Shown piece by piece: positions 27,901 to 36,792 of a stretch of DNA of 64,000 bases. Position numbers and translations under genes: made by a program. A model generated the notes under the pieces. That model did no database searches. It saw only the letters and a program-made list of their open reading frames with translations, and was not told where the DNA came from. Each line of letters begins with the position of its first letter. Within the stretch, counting starts at the first letter, position 1. Origin of the DNA: Flavobacterium sp. KJJ (lineage in GTDB: Bacteria; Bacteroidota; Bacteroidia; Flavobacteriales; Flavobacteriaceae); contig NZ_JARP01000001.1 in assembly GCF_000708595.2 (NCBI RefSeq), positions 1,488,001 through 1,552,000 on the forward strand. Reading direction: 5' to 3'.

Positions 27901-28080
27901 TGTTCCCTGTACTAAAACAGTTGCACCAGGAACTCCCATACCGTCATCTGCCGACTTTACATTTCCACTTACTGATTTAGACTGGTCCTGAGCAAAACCA
28001 GACTGCATCATAAATACGCTAAGCAACAGCGCCAAACAAAATGGAAGCATTGTTGTTTTAATACAATATTTGCTTTTCAT
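24988..28080 (-). CDS. SusC-like TonB-dependent outer-membrane transporter
   Basis: First gene of the PUL: the 1030-residue TonB-dependent channel (SusC/RagA family) that imports oligosaccharides under the SusD lid. Signal peptide ends at GFAQ (about residue 31). A carboxypeptidase-regulatory-like beta domain follows ([20 protein letters not shown], about 36-115), then the TonB-interacting segment [15 protein letters not shown], the plug domain ([60 protein letters not shown]) and the 22-strand barrel ending GLNVNF. Divergent from the regulator genes across 534 bp, so its promoter drives at least susCD and probably the whole locus. Confidence 0.97.
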   Translation of the reverse strand: [1030 protein letters not shown]

Positions 28081-28270
28081 AATAATTAAGAATTGGTTAA
28101 AATTTATAGTTAAGTTATTTTTAATCTAATTGTTGAAATCCGAATTAATTTTTATAATAACGGTCTTCCTTTTCAAGTTGAAATTTCCATCTACGATTTC
28201 ATTTTTAATTCCAAAAACAGTATCTGACCTATTTTTTTAAGTGAAGAATTATTTGCTATTTTAAAAGTTA

Positions 28271-28307
28271 TAGTCAAAATGAATTTATCTTATGGTTAAT
28301 TTGACTA
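28271..28307. promoter_or_regulatory. Candidate operator: TAGTCAAA inverted repeat
   Basis: TAGTCAAA (28271-28278) and TTTGACTA (28300-28307) form perfect 8-bp arms separated by 21 bp, about 190-230 bp before susC. The centre-to-centre spacing of about 29 bp is close to three helical turns. Confidence 0.4.
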
Positions 28308-28450
28308 CAAGTGTAAAACATTTTTTCATATTAACAAAATATTAGGCAAAAAAATTTGCTATTGCGATTAAACAACTATGATAATTATGGATATTTCAAT
28401 AGAGGGCGTTAAATTGAGATAAAAAATATTGAAAAAATAATAGTTTAGAG

Positions 28451-28497
28451 AATTGACAATCAATCATTTAAGGATAATCAATTTTAAGTTGTCAATT
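28451..28497. promoter_or_regulatory. Candidate operator: AATTGACAA inverted repeat
   Basis: AATTGACAA (28451-28459) and TTGTCAATT (28489-28497) form perfect 9-bp arms separated by 29 bp. A further TTGTCA half-site follows at about 28521. Confidence 0.4.
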
Positions 28498-28592
28498 TCA
28501 ACAATTTGATAAGTATCTGATTGTCAGAAAATTATTTCGTTAAAAAAAATATAAATGTTTTATCACACCAAGTATTCATTTTATTTATTTAA

Positions 28593-28615
28593 TTTGTCAA
28601 AATTTTGATAACAAA
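28593..28615. promoter_or_regulatory. Palindrome overlapping the first regulator start
   Basis: TTTGT and ACAAA flank the perfect 10-bp palindrome CAAAATTTTG (28598-28607); the right flank touches the ATG at 28615. Position fits autorepression of the regulator genes. Confidence 0.4.
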
Positions 28616-29331
28616 TGGTTAAAAGTACACAGGACGATTCGGCTTTAAAAAGCGAGCAGACCGCAATGAATGCGATCACGATTGACTGTGTTATTTTTGG
28701 TTTTGACAAAGGAAGTTTAGAAGTACTTTTAGTGCAGCACGGAGAAGGAATCAGTAAAGGAAAATGGGGACTTCCAGGAGGTTGGATTTATAAAAAAGAA
28801 AGCACCGATAATGCTGCGCACCGTTTATTAAATGAGCTTACAGGACTTGACAATATTTATCTGGAGCAGTTAAAAGCATTTGGAGATCCAGACCGTTTCC
28901 CGCTTCGACGCGTTATTACGATTGGATATTATGCCTTGGTAAAACGCGAAGATTATAACATTAAAGCAGGTTTTACAGCTTCTGATGCCAAGTGGTATCG
29001 AATCAATACTATTCCGGATTTAATTTACGATCATAATGAAATTCTTTCTTATAGCTTAAAACATCTTCAGAATCGAGTTCGTCAAGCACCGCTTGGTTTT
29101 AATCTTTTGCCTGAAAAATTCACTTTATTGCAATTGATGCATTTGTATGAAGAAATTTTAGGCGTCGAAATGGACAAATCAAATTTTAGAAGAAAAATTC
29201 TGCACATGAAGTTATTAGTTGCGTTAGACGAAAAACAACAGGATGTTTCACACCGTGCAGCAAAACTATACAGATTTGACCCAGCGATCTACAATAAACT
29301 GACACAAAAAGGATTTAATTTTGAATTTTAA
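28615..29331 (+). CDS. Nudix-fold transcriptional regulator, NrtR/AraR type (copy 1)
   Basis: A 238-residue regulator: residues about 18-150 are a Nudix-fold sensor (ITIDCVIFGFDKGSLEVLLVQH, GKWGLPGG) and about 155-238 a winged helix (LPEKFTLLQLMHLYEEILG, NFRRKILHM, KLYRFDP). The Nudix box is broken: after GGWIYKKES the REUxEE core reads RLLNEL, losing the metal-binding Glu residues, so it should bind a ligand and not hydrolyse nucleotides. In Bacteroides such proteins control L-arabinose or xylose utilisation genes. It is divergent from susC and directly followed by a paralogue, so control of the PUL is likely. A later Met (residue 18) is a possible alternative start. Confidence 0.88.
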   Translation: MVKSTQDDSALKSEQTAMNAITIDCVIFGFDKGSLEVLLVQHGEGISKGKWGLPGGWIYKKESTDNAAHRLLNELTGLDNIYLEQLKAFGDPDRFPLRRVITIGYYALVKREDYNIKAGFTASDAKWYRINTIPDLIYDHNEILSYSLKHLQNRVRQAPLGFNLLPEKFTLLQLMHLYEEILGVEMDKSNFRRKILHMKLLVALDEKQQDVSHRAAKLYRFDPAIYNKLTQKGFNFEF

Positions 29332-29350
29332 CCCCAGCCTGTAAGCAATA

Positions 29351-30088
29351 ATGAAATTTTCACCTTCTAAAAATATGCTAAATCCAGACAGCAAAAAAGC
29401 TGCAGAAATGCCACAGCCAGCCGTTGACGGAATCACGATTGACTGCGTTATTTTTGGATTTAACAAAGCAAGCCTCGAAGTACTTTTAGTTCAGCATGCC
29501 GAGGGAGAAAGTATTGGAAAATGGGGACTTTTGGGAGGATACTTAAAAAAAGATGAAAGTGCAGATGACGCCGCACAGCGAATTTTATACGAACTCACCG
29601 CTCTAGATAATATTTACTTAGAACAACTGAAAGCGTTTACGAACCCAAATCGTGTAAGCGAACGAAGAGTAGTTACTATTGGCTATTACACTTTAGTAAA
29701 TCGTGAAGATTATAATATTAAAGCCAGCTTAACGGTAATCGAAGCTAAATGGCACAAAATCAATGATGTTCCGGATTTAATATTTGATCATAACGAAATT
29801 TTAGGCTTTAGTTTAATGCAATTGCGAAATCGCGTTCGTCAAGCGCCAATTGGTTTTAATCTTTTGCCAGAAAAATTTACTTTATTGCAGCTAATGCATC
29901 TTTATGAAGAAATATTAGGAATTGAATTGGACAAGTCAAATTTCCGAAGAAAAATTCTGCACATGAAATTACTGGTTGAGCTCGATGAAAAACAGCAGGA
30001 TGTTTCGCACAGAGCAGCAAAACTCTACAAATTTGACCCCGATATTTACAAAAAACTGACCGAAAAAGGTTTTAATTTTGAATTTTAG
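29351..30088 (+). CDS. Nudix-fold transcriptional regulator, NrtR/AraR type (copy 2)
   Basis: A 245-residue paralogue of the preceding gene, 19 bp downstream and surely co-transcribed. By eye its C-terminal DNA-binding half differs from copy 1 at about 9 of 87 positions, whereas the Nudix half differs at about 40 of 131. The Nudix box is again dead (GGYLKKDES then RILYEL). The conserved Pro of GKWGLPGG in copy 1 is Leu here (GKWGLLGG). This suggests a recent tandem duplication in which the sensor diverged while DNA recognition was kept. Ligand unknown; xylose, arabinose or another pentose are reasonable guesses. Confidence 0.87.
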   Translation: MKFSPSKNMLNPDSKKAAEMPQPAVDGITIDCVIFGFNKASLEVLLVQHAEGESIGKWGLLGGYLKKDESADDAAQRILYELTALDNIYLEQLKAFTNPNRVSERRVVTIGYYTLVNREDYNIKASLTVIEAKWHKINDVPDLIFDHNEILGFSLMQLRNRVRQAPIGFNLLPEKFTLLQLMHLYEEILGIELDKSNFRRKILHMKLLVELDEKQQDVSHRAAKLYKFDPDIYKKLTEKGFNFEF

Positions 30089-30153
30089 AAGCCGTTTTAA
30101 ATTTCAGAATTTAACTATCACTCTTCAACATTCCAGAATCCAAAACTTTGCGC

Positions 30154-30161
30154 TATCTTTG
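30154..30161 (+). promoter_or_regulatory. Predicted lepA -7 element
   Basis: TATCTTTG followed by C is a strong TAnnTTTG match. The lepA ATG lies about 90 bp downstream, giving a long leader. A clear -33 element was not found. Confidence 0.45.
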
Positions 30162-30250
30162 CGCCTTAATAACATGCACTAAAGCAATTGCAATAGCGCA
30201 ATTTATACCCAGAAAAGACTAAAACTCGTTAAGAGAATTGATATATTAAA

Positions 30251-32047
30251 ATGAAGAAGATACGTAACTTTTGCATTATTGCACACATTGACCACGGTAA
30301 AAGTACACTGGCAGACCGCTTATTGGGCGCTACACAAACCGTTACAGCTCGTGAAGAAAAAGCACAATTGCTTGACAACATGGACCTGGAGCGCGAGCGT
30401 GGAATTACCATTAAAAGTCACGCCATACAAATGGAATACACTTATAAAGGTGAAGAATATATTTTAAATTTGATTGACACTCCTGGTCACGTTGACTTTT
30501 CATACGAGGTTTCAAGATCTATTGCAGCCTGCGAAGGTGCGCTTTTGATTGTTGATGCTGCACAAAGTATTCAGGCGCAGACTATTTCGAACTTATATTT
30601 AGCTCTTGAGAATGATCTGGAAATTATTCCGGTTTTAAATAAAGTTGATTTACCAAGTGCCAACCCTGAAGAAGTTAGTGATGATATTATCGATTTATTA
30701 GGATGTAAATTAGAAGATATTATTCACGCATCTGGAAAAACAGGTTTTGGTGTTGAGAATATCTTAGCTGCCATTATCGAAAAAATTCCAGCTCCAAAAG
30801 GAAATAAAGACGAACCATTACAGGCTTTAATTTTTGACTCGGTTTATAACCCGTTTCGTGGAATTGAGGTAATCTTTAGAGTTGTAAACGGAGAAATTAA
30901 AAAAGGTCAGAAAATTAAATTCATGGCCACTGGAAATGAATACTTTGCTGACGAAATTGGAACTTTAAAACTAAATCAAGTTCCGAAAAATGTAATTTCT
31001 GTTGGAGATGTTGGTTATTTAATTTCTGGAATTAAAGAAGCAAAAGAAGTAAAAGTTGGTGATACATTGACAGATGCCAAAACGCCAACAACTAATATGA
31101 TTACAGGTTTTGAGGATGTAAAACCAATGGTTTTTGCCGGAATTTATCCTGTTGATACGGAAGATTATGAAGATTTGCGTTCTTCTATGGAGAAATTGCA
31201 ATTGAATGATGCTTCGCTGGTTTTTACACCTGAAAGTTCTGCAGCGTTAGGTTTTGGTTTCCGTTGCGGCTTCTTAGGAATGCTTCATATGGAAATTATC
31301 CAGGAACGTTTAGAGCGTGAGTTCGATATGACTGTAATTACTACAGTTCCTAACGTTTCGTATTTGGCTTATACCAAAAAAGATCCTGAAACTGCGTTTG
31401 TAGTAAACAATCCTTCTGACTTGCCTGAACCTTCTCGTTTAGACAGAGTTGAAGAACCATATATTAAAGCCACAATCATTACAAAAGCTGATTTCGTAGG
31501 AAACGTAATGAGCCTGTGTATTGAAAAACGTGGTCAAATTACAAATCAAACTTATTTGACTACAGAAAGAGTTGAATTGAATTTTGATATGCCTCTGGCC
31601 GAAATTGTATTCGATTTTTACGATCGTTTAAAAACCGTTTCTAAAGGTTATGCCTCTTTTGATTACTCTCCTATCGGAATGAGGACTTCAAAATTGGTAA
31701 AACTGGATGTTCTTTTGAATGCACAGACTGTTGATGCACTTTCAGCCTTGATTCACGAAGACAACGCTTACAACATTGGTAAAAAAATGACCGAGAAATT
31801 ACGCGAATTGATTCCGAGACAACAATTTGACATTCCGATTCAAGCTGCAATTGGAGCAAAAATTATCGCTCGTGAAACGATTAAAGCACTTCGTAAAGAC
31901 GTTACCGCAAAATGTTACGGGGGAGATATTTCGCGTAAGCGTAAATTGCTGGAAAAACAGAAAAAAGGTAAAAAACGTATGAGACAAGTAGGAAACGTTG
32001 AGATTCCGCAAGAAGCTTTTATGGCAGTTTTGAAATTGAACGACTAG
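30251..32047 (+). CDS. lepA: Elongation factor 4 (LepA)
   Basis: Ribosome-associated translational GTPase that back-translocates stalled ribosomes and aids initiation. 598 residues, normal. GTPase motifs: [15 protein letters not shown] (G1), RGITIKS (G2), DTPGHVDF (G3), NKVDLPSA (G4). Then domain II, an EF-G-like domain (about 400-480) and the LepA-specific C-terminal domain rich in Lys/Arg ([28 protein letters not shown]). Ends before a good terminator. Confidence 0.98.
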   Translation: MKKIRNFCIIAHIDHGKSTLADRLLGATQTVTAREEKAQLLDNMDLERERGITIKSHAIQMEYTYKGEEYILNLIDTPGHVDFSYEVSRSIAACEGALLIVDAAQSIQAQTISNLYLALENDLEIIPVLNKVDLPSANPEEVSDDIIDLLGCKLEDIIHASGKTGFGVENILAAIIEKIPAPKGNKDEPLQALIFDSVYNPFRGIEVIFRVVNGEIKKGQKIKFMATGNEYFADEIGTLKLNQVPKNVISVGDVGYLISGIKEAKEVKVGDTLTDAKTPTTNMITGFEDVKPMVFAGIYPVDTEDYEDLRSSMEKLQLNDASLVFTPESSAALGFGFRCGFLGMLHMEIIQERLEREFDMTVITTVPNVSYLAYTKKDPETAFVVNNPSDLPEPSRLDRVEEPYIKATIITKADFVGNVMSLCIEKRGQITNQTYLTTERVELNFDMPLAEIVFDFYDRLKTVSKGYASFDYSPIGMRTSKLVKLDVLLNAQTVDALSALIHEDNAYNIGKKMTEKLRELIPRQQFDIPIQAAIGAKIIARETIKALRKDVTAKCYGGDISRKRKLLEKQKKGKKRMRQVGNVEIPQEAFMAVLKLND

Positions 32048-32093
32048 ATTTTTTTATTTTTAGAAGAAAGAATAAAGAGAATAGAATAGAGAT

Positions 32094-32126
32094 AAAACCC
32101 GATGACGAAAGTTGTCGGGTTTTTTA
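32094..32126 (+). terminator. Terminator of lepA
   Basis: AAAACCCGA and TCGGGTTTTTT form the stem, with additional GAC/GTT pairing around a GAAA loop, followed by a T run. Confidence 0.85.
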
Positions 32127-32218
32127 CTGCTCTCAAATTATTTCTATTCAAAAAATTTAATACTATTTTTTTTATAAGTAAAAAGCAATAGATTTACTCT
32201 ACTAATTAACGATACCAT

Positions 32219-35200
32219 ATGATAGAAACTTTACTTAAAGCTAGATTGCAAATTATTTTGTTTATTTCACTTCTAACACCAATATTTGCGAATGCAGGAA
32301 CTAAATCTATTATTTCTGATTTACGCATTTTTTCCAGTATAGAAAATTCCTTTTCTCATTCAATTGCAGATACAGAAGCTCCAACCGCTCCTACAAATTT
32401 AGTGGCAACACAAATTACAGCATCAAGTGTAACTTTATCTTGGACAGCTGCTATAGATAATGTAGGTGTTGTGTCTTATGACATTTATCAGGGAGTCAAT
32501 ATACTTATGGGAAATTCAACGGCAACATCTTTTACTGTTACTCCTTTATCTTCAAATTATAGTACTAGTTTTAAAATAAGGGCCAAGGATGCCGCGGGAA
32601 ACGTTTCAGTTGCAAGTGTTTCACTTTCGATTAAAACGCTAGACATAACGGAGCCAACTATACCAACCAAATTAACAGCTTCAGGAGCAACTGCTACGAG
32701 TATCAATTTATCATGGGCAGCTTCAAAAGATAATGATGCTGTGGCTGCTTACGATATTTATCAAGGTGGCAGTTTGCTTGTTGGAACTTCAACTACCACA
32801 AACTTTACCGTTACAGGTTTAGTCCCAAACAACATTTACACTTTTACAGTAAAAGCCAGAGATGCTGCCGGAAATGTTTCTCAGAAAAGTGTTGCTGTTT
32901 TATTTGAAACTGTAGATACGCTGCCACCAACAACACCTAGTGTAATTACTACGGAAATTAACCCAACATCTATAAATTTATCGTGGATTCCATCAACAGA
33001 TAACAGAGGCGTTACTTCGTATGAGATTTTTAAAGATGGCTATCTTGCTGGTACATCAACATCGGCTAATTTTAATGCCACACTATTAAAAGCCAATACA
33101 AAGTATTCTTTTACAATAACCGCAAAAGATGCTACCGGAAATACATCTCCTTTAATTGCCGTAATTACTGTAACTACAGCACCTCCTATTCCTGCTTATT
33201 GTGTTTCTACAGGCTTTAGCAGCTCTATACCTATGTCTATAAGCAGAGTACAAGTTGGCTCTCTTGACACCAAACAAGATGCATCACAAAGTGGCAACAG
33301 TACGTCGCCGACTACAGATTTAAAGAAAGGAATATCATATAGTATTACCCTTACTGCAACTGAATATATTAGCGGTCAAACTCAGTTTGGTCAACGTTAT
33401 GCTGTTTGGATCGATTACAATAAAGATTTTGATTTTAATGATCCTGGAGAATTGATTTGGAATCAAGAAGTTACTACAACTTCACCGGTAATAGGTACTT
33501 TTCTAGTTCCTGAAAGCGCAATTAGTGGAGAAACTAGAATGAGAGTAACAACTCAAGGTGATGCTGTTGGCATTCCTTATCCTTGTGGAGATTACACTGG
33601 CACTTACAATTATGGACACACTTTTGATTATACTGTAAATATTATAAATTCGTCTAATGATCCTAATGCATCCTCACCACCAACAAATCTAGTCGCGTCA
33701 GGTACTACTTGGACAACAACTGATTTAGCATGGCTCGCGCCTGCAAATACAGCAGATATTGTTGGCTATGAAATTTACAAGGAAGATGTTTTGATTGGAA
33801 ATTCGCAAACCACCAATTTTTCCGTTACTGGTTTAATGCAATTAAGAGCCTATTTATTTACAGTAAAAGCAAAAAAATCTGACGGGACAGTCTCGAAGTC
33901 TAGCACTCCTGTATTTATTAAAACACTACGAGCTCCAAATCCTAGTGTTCCAACAAATTTAAAGATTACGGATGTAAGTGCTACTAAAATTGACATCTCA
34001 TGGAGTCCCTCAGTAAGCAGTGGCGATATAACTTACTATATTTATCTATCGTACGGGTCGCTTACCAATCAATCCTTTGGCTCAACGAAAAATCCTTATT
34101 TCACGATCAAAAGTCTTGGTCCAAATAGAGATTATACCGTTACGGTACAAGCAGTTGACGAAGCATCAAATAAATCGCCAATGAGTGATAGTATTAAAGG
34201 CACTACCTTAAACTATGGTCCCGCTCCACTGCCTGCGACAGATCTAACGGCAACAGAAATTACAACCTCATCAGCAACGCTAACATGGACACCATCGAAA
34301 AATGGCACACCTATAACATCTTACATAATCTATAAAGATGGTCAAAAAATTGGCACAGTTGATGGCAACATAACAACTTTTAATGTAACTGGATTGGAAA
34401 GTGAGAAAACATATTCGTTTATTGTTGAGGCTGTCCTTAATGATGATTCCTACACTTCTAAAAGCGGTACGCTAACAATTCAAACTGTCGCATTGCTAAA
34501 ATACTGCATTCCTGGGGCAACAATTGGAAAAAAAGACTACATTTCAAATGTTGATTTTGGAGCAGTCACTCACTTTTCTGGTTCATCCAGCTATGAAGAT
34601 GTTACGATTTATACCGCTTCAATAACTCCCGGGCAGGAAACCTCTATTATTACAACAATTTATAAAAGCAGTCCACAAACTGAATCTAATGGATTTGCAA
34701 TTTGGATTGACTTCAATGATGATAAAGATTTTGATGATGAAGGTGAATTGGTATGGAGTTCAACATACAAAAATATCTCAACCCTAAACTTTGATGCTGT
34801 TGCAAATTTTACGATTCCAACTACTGTAACTCCGAGAAAAACAAGGCTAAGAATTGCCATGAAGCAAAATGGAATTCCAACATCATGCGAAAAATTTCCT
34901 TATGGAGAGGTTGAAGATTATTCAGTCACTATTAAAAAACCAATAGTAGAATTTGAAGCTCCAACTGCACCCACAAACCTAACAGCATCGAACATCAAGT
35001 CATTCACAGCTAATTTGTCCTGGAAAGCTTCGACAGACAATATTGGCGTTGCCACTTACGAAATTTATAAGAATGGTATTCTTACAGCAAGTACCTCTAA
35101 TACAGAATATATAGTTACAGGCTTGAATTCGCAAACCGCTTATTCGTTTACTGTAAAAGCTAAAGATTATACTGGAAACAGCTCTTTAGAAAGCAACACT

Positions 35201-36745
35201 GCTTTAGTGACTACCTTGGCGGCTGATATAATGGCTCCAACACCTCCATTAAATCTTACCGCAAGCAATACCACAAAAACAGGAACAATATTATCATGGA
35301 CAGCATCAACAGATAATGTAGGCGTTGTTAGTTATGAGGTTTATAAGGATTACTCTTTACTTGAAACAATATCTACAACAACTTACAATGTTTCAAATTT
35401 AAAATCAAACTCAATTTATACTTTTACTGTAAAAGCCAAAGATGAAGCGGGAAATGTTTCTGAAGCTAGTACTAAATTAATGATAACCACTCTTGGCCAG
35501 GATGTAACGCCTCCAACTGCGCCAACAGATCTTATAGCCTCTAACACTACAAAATCAGGAACTACTTTATCATGGACAGCTTCGACGGATAATATTGCAG
35601 TTACCGGCTATAACATTTATTATCTGGATAATGTTCTTTTTGCTACAACAACAAATACGACTTATACTTTTACGAATTTAATAGCAGAACAAAGGTATTC
35701 GTTTACTGTAAAAGCAAAAGATGCTGACGGAAATTTATCTGACGCCAGCAAAAATGTTATAGTAGATACTTTACCGGAAGACTCAACGCCTCCAACAGCA
35801 CCAAAAAATCTTACTGCGACAACTAACGGAACAACAACAATCTTAACTTGGACAGCTTCTACAGATAATGTAGGTGTAACCAGTTATGAAATTTATATTG
35901 ATAATACGCTGATTGCAACGTCTACAACAACAACTTATACCGTTAAAAATCTAACATTAGGAAGGGATTATTTATTTACCGTTAAAGCAAAAGACAGGGC
36001 AAAAAATTTATCTGATGCGAGTAATACTGTAACTGTAACTACCGATAAAGAAATTTTATATTGTACTTCTGCTGGAACAGATACAGAAAAAGGACACATT
36101 AATAAAGTACTCTTAAACTCAATAGACAATACAACAAAAGGAGGAATTGGAGGATATTCTGACTTCACGACAATATCTACAAATTTAGCAAAGGGTCAAA
36201 GCAATACGATTACTATAGAAACTTGGACTTCAAACGGCAAATCAAATGTGTTTGCTGTTTGGATTGACCTAAATGGAGATAAAGATTTTGAGGATGCCAA
36301 TGAATTAATTTGGAGTTCAGCTCTGGTAACTTCAACAGCTGTAACAGGTAATTTTACAATTCCAAATACTGCTGTCAACGGATCGACAAGAATGAGGATT
36401 TCTATGAAACAAAGCGGAACTCCTGCCAGCTGCGAAACATTTGCTTTGGGAGAAGTCGAAGATTATACTGTAAATATCCAATCAAATCTTTCTGTCGAAG
36501 ATCATGACTCTTCAAAGAATCTTGGTTATATTTTGCATCCAAATCCAGCTCATGATAAATTGTTTGTCAGAATTCCTGAAAATAAAACAGCAACATACAA
36601 GATAACTAATCTAGTTGGTCAAAATATTGATGAAGGCAAGGTTGATGAAGCTGGCATTGATATTAGCAGAATTGGCTCAGGAATTTATATTATAGAATTG
36701 AATGATGGAGAAAAATCAGTTTTCAAGAAATTTATAAAGAAATAA
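32219..36745 (+). CDS. Giant secreted FnIII/GEVED protein with T9SS type A signal
   Basis: A 1508-residue cell-surface or secreted protein with signal peptide ending near FANAG (residue 27). It has about ten fibronectin type III modules with the repeated core APTNLxAxxxxxxxxxLSW, in three blocks (about 52-321, 484-757, 912-1280), alternating with three GEVED-like domains (about 330-470, 760-907, 1281-1425) marked by WIDxNxDxDFxDxxEL and GEVEDYxV. The last 75 residues (LHPNPAHDKLFV to KSVFKKFIKK) are a T9SS type A sorting domain. No catalytic domain is visible. Probably an adhesin or polymer-binding protein exported by the gliding/T9SS machinery. Adjacent FnIII modules are similar enough to suggest internal duplication. 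Confidence 0.88.
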   Translation: MIETLLKARLQIILFISLLTPIFANAGTKSIISDLRIFSSIENSFSHSIADTEAPTAPTNLVATQITASSVTLSWTAAIDNVGVVSYDIYQGVNILMGNSTATSFTVTPLSSNYSTSFKIRAKDAAGNVSVASVSLSIKTLDITEPTIPTKLTASGATATSINLSWAASKDNDAVAAYDIYQGGSLLVGTSTTTNFTVTGLVPNNIYTFTVKARDAAGNVSQKSVAVLFETVDTLPPTTPSVITTEINPTSINLSWIPSTDNRGVTSYEIFKDGYLAGTSTSANFNATLLKANTKYSFTITAKDATGNTSPLIAVITVTTAPPIPAYCVSTGFSSSIPMSISRVQVGSLDTKQDASQSGNSTSPTTDLKKGISYSITLTATEYISGQTQFGQRYAVWIDYNKDFDFNDPGELIWNQEVTTTSPVIGTFLVPESAISGETRMRVTTQGDAVGIPYPCGDYTGTYNYGHTFDYTVNIINSSNDPNASSPPTNLVASGTTWTTTDLAWLAPANTADIVGYEIYKEDVLIGNSQTTNFSVTGLMQLRAYLFTVKAKKSDGTVSKSSTPVFIKTLRAPNPSVPTNLKITDVSATKIDISWSPSVSSGDITYYIYLSYGSLTNQSFGSTKNPYFTIKSLGPNRDYTVTVQAVDEASNKSPMSDSIKGTTLNYGPAPLPATDLTATEITTSSATLTWTPSKNGTPITSYIIYKDGQKIGTVDGNITTFNVTGLESEKTYSFIVEAVLNDDSYTSKSGTLTIQTVALLKYCIPGATIGKKDYISNVDFGAVTHFSGSSSYEDVTIYTASITPGQETSIITTIYKSSPQTESNGFAIWIDFNDDKDFDDEGELVWSSTYKNISTLNFDAVANFTIPTTVTPRKTRLRIAMKQNGIPTSCEKFPYGEVEDYSVTIKKPIVEFEAPTAPTNLTASNIKSFTANLSWKASTDNIGVATYEIYKNGILTASTSNTEYIVTGLNSQTAYSFTVKAKDYTGNSSLESNTALVTTLAADIMAPTPPLNLTASNTTKTGTILSWTASTDNVGVVSYEVYKDYSLLETISTTTYNVSNLKSNSIYTFTVKAKDEAGNVSEASTKLMITTLGQDVTPPTAPTDLIASNTTKSGTTLSWTASTDNIAVTGYNIYYLDNVLFATTTNTTYTFTNLIAEQRYSFTVKAKDADGNLSDASKNVIVDTLPEDSTPPTAPKNLTATTNGTTTILTWTASTDNVGVTSYEIYIDNTLIATSTTTTYTVKNLTLGRDYLFTVKAKDRAKNLSDASNTVTVTTDKEILYCTSAGTDTEKGHINKVLLNSIDNTTKGGIGGYSDFTTISTNLAKGQSNTITIETWTSNGKSNVFAVWIDLNGDKDFEDANELIWSSALVTSTAVTGNFTIPNTAVNGSTRMRISMKQSGTPASCETFALGEVEDYTVNIQSNLSVEDHDSSKNLGYILHPNPAHDKLFVRIPENKTATYKITNLVGQNIDEGKVDEAGIDISRIGSGIYIIELNDGEKSVFKKFIKK

Positions 36746-36762
36746 AAATTTTCAAATAAGAT

Positions 36763-36790
36763 AAAAACCTCGCAAACAGCGAGGTTTTTT
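36763..36790. terminator. Bidirectional terminator
   Basis: AAAAACCTCGC, a 5-bp loop and GCGAGGTTTTT form a perfect 11-bp stem between the convergent FnIII gene and the small membrane protein gene. Confidence 0.85.
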
Positions 36791-36792
36791 AT

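Larger units (their letters stand above)
28081..28614. promoter_or_regulatory. Divergent control region between susC and the regulator pair
   Basis: A very AT-rich 534-bp non-coding region. I found no perfect TAnnTTTG element in the right place for susC, suggesting an activator-dependent or weak promoter. It contains three inverted repeats listed separately (28271-28307, 28451-28497, 28593-28615) and repeated TTGTCA/TGACAA motifs. No ORF is seen. Confidence 0.55.

Noticed and set aside
28081..28340. Perfect TAnnTTTG promoter for susC
   Set aside because: Scanning the minus strand I found only near matches such as around 28335; none is good enough to list.
28615..30088. Annotation of the two Nudix proteins as nucleotide hydrolases
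   Set aside because: Both Nudix boxes lack the metal-binding Glu residues and both proteins carry a C-terminal winged helix, so they are regulators.
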